This document shows positions 5,907 to 9,125 of a stretch of DNA of 9,125 nt, piece after piece (position 1 is the stretch's first letter; each line of letters opens with the position of its first letter). A program made the translations under genes and the position numbers. This DNA is from Chlamydiia bacterium (GTDB taxonomy: Bacteria > Chlamydiota > Chlamydiia > Chlamydiales > Simkaniaceae). The notes beneath the pieces are model-generated. The model saw nothing but the letters and a program-made list of their open reading frames with translations, was not told the origin of the DNA and made no database searches. The DNA is taken from positions 1 to 9,125 of the forward strand of contig JAGROF010000006.1 of assembly GCA_020440405.1 (NCBI GenBank), in the 5' to 3' direction.

Positions 5907-7658
5907 TTAAGGCTGATTGTAATTAATTTTGTATTTTATGCCATCTTTTTCGAGAAAAATAGAATTATTTTCCATTCTCGTAATTGTCATCCCGTCTAAA
6001 TCAGAGCCCACTGATAGGATCTTTCCATTGATCACCACGTACTGATTCATGTTTCCATACTTCGAACTTCCAGTGACTTTATACTTTGAAGAGATATCGA
6101 CGATGTCACTTGTGGGTTTGGAAAGAACGACGAAGTTTTTGACCATCCGGACACCAGGGATCTTTTTGATCTCGGCAATCATTTTGTTGTAGGAGGATTC
6201 TTGGTTAGAGGGAACGCGTCCTGCTAAAATGAGCTCTCCATTTCCAAATTGAAAGGTCACATTTCCAAATTGGTACTCGGTTAAGATTCCTTGGATCTGC
6301 GCTTCCAATGTGTTTTCAACGACCACCTGGTTATCGAGTTTGTCAAGATAGGGGAAGTTGAGGTTCATGTATTCGGAAAGTTTTGAGGAGTCTTCAAGGG
6401 TTTGAACATACCCTCTGAGCACAAAGTGTCCAGGAACAATCGATGTAAGGTTGACCCCTCTCCATGCAGGGTTTTTCAGCATGAGAGCATTGGTCCCTTC
6501 CCAAACCAACTCATCTATAATCACATTGTCTTCAATCGACTGGATAAAAGGGAGTGTTTTGAGGAGATAGACCATCTCTTGCTGGTCAATCTCTGTCATG
6601 ACATGCCCGAGGAGAAAGATTTTTCCTGTTGCTGAGTTGTAGGAAAACTCCACTTCGGGGAATTGCTTTAACGTTTTAGCGATGTCTTGAGACTCGTCGG
6701 TCACAGAGTGAGCAACGGTTTCTGTTTTGAAAAGGCTAAAAACCCCTCCAAGCCCTAAGATGAGGAGCACAGCAAAAACGCCCGCTAAAATAAGGTGGCG
6801 GATAGGGATGATCATCTTTTTCCAATTTTTTGCCGCTGCTGCTTCTTCTGTTGCGGCGACTTCCGCTGCTGCCTTTTCTTCTTCGGTCTCTGGTGGAGTG
6901 TACTCCATGCCCGCTACTGGGGAGATGATTGTTTCGCGTGTTTGCTGTTGGTCAATGGCAAGAAATGAAGTTGTTCCTAAAGCCACGAGATCTTGCGTTC
7001 TGAGAACTGTGGGTCCTGTGATTTCTTGTCCATTGACCAAAACCTTATTCAGGCTTCCTAGGTCTTCAATCGTTACTTTCCCATCGGCATTTGACGTTAA
7101 TTTTGCGTGCTGCCTAGAAACGCTAAGATCTTGAAACAAAATGTCACACGTATTGGGATCCTTCCCAACAATGAAGGTAGCTCCTTCATGAAGACCAAAC
7201 TCAGCTCCTGCATTGGGACCCGAAATGACCTTGATCATCCATCGTGCTTCAGTGGCGCCGCTGAAAGCAAGGGCTCCTAAGTCATCCGATTCTTCATAAA
7301 TCGTAGGAGAACCGTCCATCTCCCTTTCGACTTCAGCTTTTTCTTCCTTCTCAATGGGGTCTTTAAGGGTGAAGTGGAAGAAAACATTTCCCACTTGAAC
7401 CGTGTCCCCTTCTTGTAAGGTCACAGGCTCTTCTATGGGCTTGCCATTAACGGAAGCTGGATTCACAGCGCTTAAGTTTTCAAGGACATATCCGTCATCG
7501 GTTTTCCGACAGATCACATGCTTGCGCGAAACCATGGGATCTTCGAGGACTTGATAAGAAACGTCGGGGTCACGCCCCAAGATCCATTCCTCTCCTTCTT
7601 CAAAACGGATCACAAGCCCTGCAAGAGGGCCTTCCTCGGCAACTAGAAAACCTGCCAT
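5907..7658 (-). CDS. cdsD: T3SS inner-membrane ring protein CdsD with two FHA domains (SctD)
   Basis: A 583-residue single-pass membrane protein forming the outer of the two inner-membrane rings. Domains in order: FHA1 at about 10-98 (G28-R29, SRKH 44-47, N71-G72); FHA2 at about 141-236 (G165-K166 in place of G-R, SRQH 181-184, N209-G210); an acidic Ala/Glu linker (254-276); a membrane helix about 283-310 preceded by Lys-Lys; then periplasmic ring-building/BON-like repeats at about 321-382, 383-450 and 451-513, and a small beta-rich C-terminal domain (520-583). Tandem FHA domains are the chlamydial signature. In Chlamydia pneumoniae CdsD is phosphorylated by the kinase PknD, so FHA-phosphothreonine contacts may regulate secretion. 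I recall Chlamydiaceae CdsD as about 830-850 residues, so this is a compact form. GAGG is only 2 bases from the ATG and an AGGA lies 13 away, so neither spacing is ideal, yet no better in-frame start exists since FHA1 begins immediately. Confidence 0.95.
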   Translation of the reverse strand: MAGFLVAEEGPLAGLVIRFEEGEEWILGRDPDVSYQVLEDPMVSRKHVICRKTDDGYVLENLSAVNPASVNGKPIEEPVTLQEGDTVQVGNVFFHFTLKDPIEKEEKAEVEREMDGSPTIYEESDDLGALAFSGATEARWMIKVISGPNAGAEFGLHEGATFIVGKDPNTCDILFQDLSVSRQHAKLTSNADGKVTIEDLGSLNKVLVNGQEITGPTVLRTQDLVALGTTSFLAIDQQQTRETIISPVAGMEYTPPETEEEKAAAEVAATEEAAAAKNWKKMIIPIRHLILAGVFAVLLILGLGGVFSLFKTETVAHSVTDESQDIAKTLKQFPEVEFSYNSATGKIFLLGHVMTEIDQQEMVYLLKTLPFIQSIEDNVIIDELVWEGTNALMLKNPAWRGVNLTSIVPGHFVLRGYVQTLEDSSKLSEYMNLNFPYLDKLDNQVVVENTLEAQIQGILTEYQFGNVTFQFGNGELILAGRVPSNQESSYNKMIAEIKKIPGVRMVKNFVVLSKPTSDIVDISSKYKVTGSSKYGNMNQYVVINGKILSVGSDLDGMTITRMENNSIFLEKDGIKYKINYNQP

Positions 7659-7752
7659 TACCTCATTCCAATCCTGTTCAAATAGTGCAAAAACTGCATT
7701 TTACCTTATCTTTTGTAACATACATGCCTTGAACTTTTATGACTAGATTATT

Positions 7753-8238
7753 TTACATGATCGATGTTTGAAGTTTAGGAACTTCTTCTTTCCAGAAGTC
7801 GATATAATTCAGAAAGTCTTCAAGCGTTTCGTGAAACGTTTTATAGTTGACTTCAAACGGAAGCGATTGAGAGAGAGTGAAAAACTTTTCCTTCTCATCG
7901 ATTCCAATCGCAGCACCTCCCGTTCCCTGTCCTAAAAGATTTGCCTTCATTAAGTGAATAAATAGAGCCTCTTTGTTGCCTTCTTTGGGAATTGAAAGAA
8001 TCGTACTGTGAAGAAACACACCGGGGTTGAGTTCCCTGATAGAAACCGTCACGGAAGGATTGACTTTCAATTGGTAAGCGCCATTCTTATCCTTCTGAGG
8101 GATTGCAGGAAGCTTGAGCTCCGCTGCTAACATTTCAATCAAACGTTCTACTTCCACGAACCTATCCCGATAATTAATTTCCGGTATTTTTCGCCTTTTC
8201 GGCAGATTTTTGCCCTTCATTTTTCGGCTTTGTCTCAT
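7753..8238 (-). CDS. scc4: T3SS chaperone of the CesT type, Scc4 (CT663) homologue
   Basis: A 161-residue protein from the ATG at 8238. Residues about 24-155 have the small-chaperone pattern: N-terminal helix (FVEVERLIEMLAAELKLP), beta strands (YQLKV, VTVSIREL, GVFLHSTILSI), a helix with KEALFIHLMKANLLG, strands with GGAAIGID and KFFTLSQSLPF, and a C-terminal helix (FHETLEDFLNYIDFWKEEV). Its place directly before cdsD equals that of CT663, which is Scc4: with Scc1 it chaperones CopN, and it also binds sigma66 and the beta-flap of RNA polymerase. The first 20 residues are a basic extension (KMKGKNLPKRRK) not usual in class I chaperones. GAGG lies 9 bases before the 8238 ATG. The frame is open to a TTG at 8295, but that would add a hydrophobic stretch with no ribosome binding site. 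A 94-base gap separates it from cdsD. Confidence 0.7.
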   Translation of the reverse strand: MRQSRKMKGKNLPKRRKIPEINYRDRFVEVERLIEMLAAELKLPAIPQKDKNGAYQLKVNPSVTVSIRELNPGVFLHSTILSIPKEGNKEALFIHLMKANLLGQGTGGAAIGIDEKEKFFTLSQSLPFEVNYKTFHETLEDFLNYIDFWKEEVPKLQTSIM

Positions 8239-8333
8239 GGACAATGGCCTCAAATGAAAAGCAAAAGCCTGCAGGAAAATCCATAAAAATCCCAATAAAT
8301 TGATTATCGGGATAGGTTCATATAAATCACTGG

Positions 8334-8360
8334 TTTATAACTTTCTTCTATTTTTCGCAA
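8334..8360 (-). promoter_or_regulatory. possible promoter for the T3SS cluster
   Basis: On the minus strand TTGCGA (8360-8355) and TATAAA (8339-8334) are separated by 15 bases: 4 of 6 and 5 of 6 consensus matches, but a short spacer. The start would be near 8327, giving a leader of about 90 bases to the ATG at 8238. It is back to back with the plus-strand promoter at 8370-8399. I see no better candidate upstream of this gene. Confidence 0.3.
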
Positions 8361-8368
8361 CTGAAAGT

Positions 8369-8384
8369 CTAGACAGAGTTCTAG
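8369..8384. promoter_or_regulatory. small inverted repeat over the -35 box
   Basis: CTAGA-N6-TCTAG is a perfect 5-base inverted repeat covering the -35 element of the plus-strand promoter and lying just upstream of the minus-strand one. It could be a regulator site controlling one or both genes. The arms are short, so chance is possible. Confidence 0.25.
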
Positions 8385-8399
8385 GAGATGTCTTATAAT
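8370..8399 (+). promoter_or_regulatory. sigma66/sigma70-type promoter for the 154-residue protein
   Basis: TAGACA (8370-8375, 5 of 6) and a perfect TATAAT (8394-8399) are separated by 18 bases. Transcription would start near 8406, about 26 bases before the ATG at 8432. Confidence 0.65.
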
Positions 8400-8431
8400 A
8401 AGGATAAGGCCGCAAAATAGAGGACCGGTGA

Positions 8432-8896
8432 ATGGAAGACGAGTTTGAAAAGATCATGGCGTTTTTTGACCTCCCTCCTGAGGAAAAGGAAGGGCGTCTG
8501 CAAGAGGTATTTGAGGATTCTGTCGAATATTTCGAACGCTTTAAGTATGTAATGCTCAACGGGACAAAGGAAGAAAAGAAAGAAGCGGTTAAAAGGGTCA
8601 TGATGCTCAAAAAGAAGATCGAAGAGGAAACTCAGAAGGTCTGTGAGAAGACGGGAATGTCTCCTGAGCAGCTGGCCGCTTTTTCAAATAACCCTAAGAA
8701 CTTCTCTGAGGATCAATGGAATGCGATTGAAGGAGCTAAAAAGAAGCTTGAGAAGGGGGTAGGGGAGATCAAAAAAGCCGTCAAATCCAAGAAGCCAGAA
8801 GGGGAAGCCCCTCCAGAAGAGGGTGGGGGAGCTGCTGAGGGAGAGGAGAAACCCAAGAAGCGGAAGAAGCCTCCAAAGAACTGGATTCAGTCATAA
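8432..8896 (+). CDS. unrecognised Lys/Glu-rich helical protein, divergent from the T3SS cluster
   Basis: A 154-residue protein that I do not recognise. GAGGA lies 7 bases before the ATG and a strong promoter lies upstream, so it is very probably a real gene. Residues 1-118 look helical: an acidic N-terminus with FEKIM (5-9) and aromatic residues, FKYVM (37-41), a Lys/Glu-rich helix (45-72), then a second helical segment (77-117) containing MSPEQLAAFS. Residues 118-154 are low complexity: Gly/Glu/Pro-rich, followed by the basic PKKRKK (141-146) and a WIQS end. There is no signal peptide or membrane helix. The opposite orientation and shared intergenic region suggest co-regulation with the T3SS genes. 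The helical body could be a cytoplasmic chaperone-like or scaffold protein; the basic tail could bind nucleic acid or, if the protein were exported, act as a nuclear localisation signal. None of these roles is shown. Confidence 0.85.
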   Translation: MEDEFEKIMAFFDLPPEEKEGRLQEVFEDSVEYFERFKYVMLNGTKEEKKEAVKRVMMLKKKIEEETQKVCEKTGMSPEQLAAFSNNPKNFSEDQWNAIEGAKKKLEKGVGEIKKAVKSKKPEGEAPPEEGGGAAEGEEKPKKRKKPPKNWIQS

Positions 8897-8941
8897 GTTG
8901 CTTAAAATCAGAAATTTAAATATATTTTTTCGGTAAGGGGG

Positions 8942-8970
8942 TTGTAAAGAAATTCCTGGATTGCTATAAT
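8942..8970 (+). promoter_or_regulatory. strong extended -10 promoter reading toward the right edge
   Basis: TTGTAA (8942-8947) and a perfect TATAAT (8965-8970) are separated by 17 bases, and TG one base before the -10 makes it an extended -10 element. CTACATTGTAG (8971-8981), a perfect short palindrome, covers the expected start site. No ATG follows on this strand up to 9125, so the product is either a long leader of a gene outside the window or a non-coding RNA. Confidence 0.6.
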
Positions 8971-9125
8971 CTACATTGTAGGTGGATTGGGCTATCATAT
9001 TATATCCATAAGAAACCCGGTCCAAGATAAACTAGAGATCATCAGGTCTCTCCTAAACTCTGAAGCACATAATAACCATTTTGCTTCGTTAGGGGATTTT
9101 GGGGATTTCATAGCTTTTCTTTCCT
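8971..9125 (+). other. transcribed leader or small RNA region, no gene seen
   Basis: This 155-base end has no convincing coding frame on the plus strand. It contains a 7-base-pair hairpin with a 4-base loop at 9034-9051 (AGAGATC-ATCA-GGTCTCT, one G-U pair). No T-run follows it. I see no tRNA or rRNA pattern. Confidence 0.3.

Noticed and set aside
6727..7134. 135-codon plus-strand frame inside cdsD
   Set aside because: It is antisense to the FHA2/linker/membrane part of a well-supported gene and its product shows no family features.
7659..7752. Separate promoter for cdsD in the 94-base gap after the chaperone gene
   Set aside because: TAAAAT is present on the minus strand at 7703-7698, but no acceptable -35 element lies 15-19 bases upstream of it.
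8239..8295. Extended chaperone start at TTG 8295 with a hydrophobic N-terminus as a signal peptide
   Set aside because: TTG without a ribosome binding site is unlikely, and a cytoplasmic T3SS chaperone has no need of a signal peptide. The ATG at 8238 has GAGG at good spacing.
8911..8930. AT-rich palindrome AAATATATTT followed by T's after the 154-residue gene, as a terminator
   Set aside because: The pairing is entirely A-T with no usable loop, so it would not form a stable terminator stem.
8995..9125. Minus-strand open frame entering at the right edge, with an ATG at 9111 preceded by AGGA
   Set aside because: Only 38 codons follow the ATG and no recognisable protein sequence is seen. It could be the end of a gene outside the window, but this is not supportable here.

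Overview
The window is a core type III secretion (T3SS) gene cluster of a chlamydia-like bacterium. Gene order and protein features match the Chlamydia trachomatis CT663-CT672 block: a Scc4-like chaperone, CdsD with two FHA domains, CdsE, CdsF, CdsG, the CT668-type protein, the ATPase CdsN, the stalk CdsO and the ruler CdsP. The twin-FHA CdsD is a chlamydial hallmark. Lengths differ from Chlamydiaceae (shorter CdsD, much longer CdsP), and base composition looks like a mid-40s GC percentage by eye. Both suggest an environmental chlamydia (Waddlia, Parachlamydia, Simkania or an uncultured relative). The genus cannot be fixed from this sequence.

Layout, right to left, in the direction of transcription on the minus strand: scc4-like (8238-7753), cdsD (7658-5907), cdsE (5873-5637), cdsF needle (5611-5363), an intercistronic hairpin (5357-5334), cdsG (5290-4862), a CT668-type gene that may encode the inner rod (4855-4202), an 88-bp gap with a possible promoter, cdsN (4113-2797), cdsO (2794-2303), cdsP (2297-648), and a second CdsP-like gene that runs off the left edge (597-1). 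Spacing from cdsN to cdsP is only a few bases, with ribosome binding sites inside the preceding coding sequence. On the plus strand, an unrecognised 154-residue Lys/Glu-rich protein (8432-8896) is transcribed divergently from a good sigma66/sigma70-type promoter. The right end (8897-9125) has no convincing gene, but carries a near-consensus extended -10 promoter and a short hairpin.

How the genes work together: CdsD is the inner-membrane ring. CdsE and CdsG chaperone the needle subunit CdsF. CdsN and CdsO form the ATPase and its stalk. CdsP measures needle length and switches substrate specificity. The Scc4-like protein is a chaperone that in Chlamydia also binds RNA polymerase.

The most interesting points are: (1) two tandem genes share a CdsP-type C-terminal switch domain, the downstream one with a much shorter N-terminal part; (2) the C-terminus of the CT668-type protein reads like an inner-rod (SctI) export/assembly helix; (3) the proteins expected to be early export substrates share short motifs, F-x-x-[VFI]-M and, in two of them, S-x-F-D-L-A-A; (4) the divergent 154-residue protein carries the same F-x-x-hydrophobic-M motif twice, plus a PKKRKK tail.
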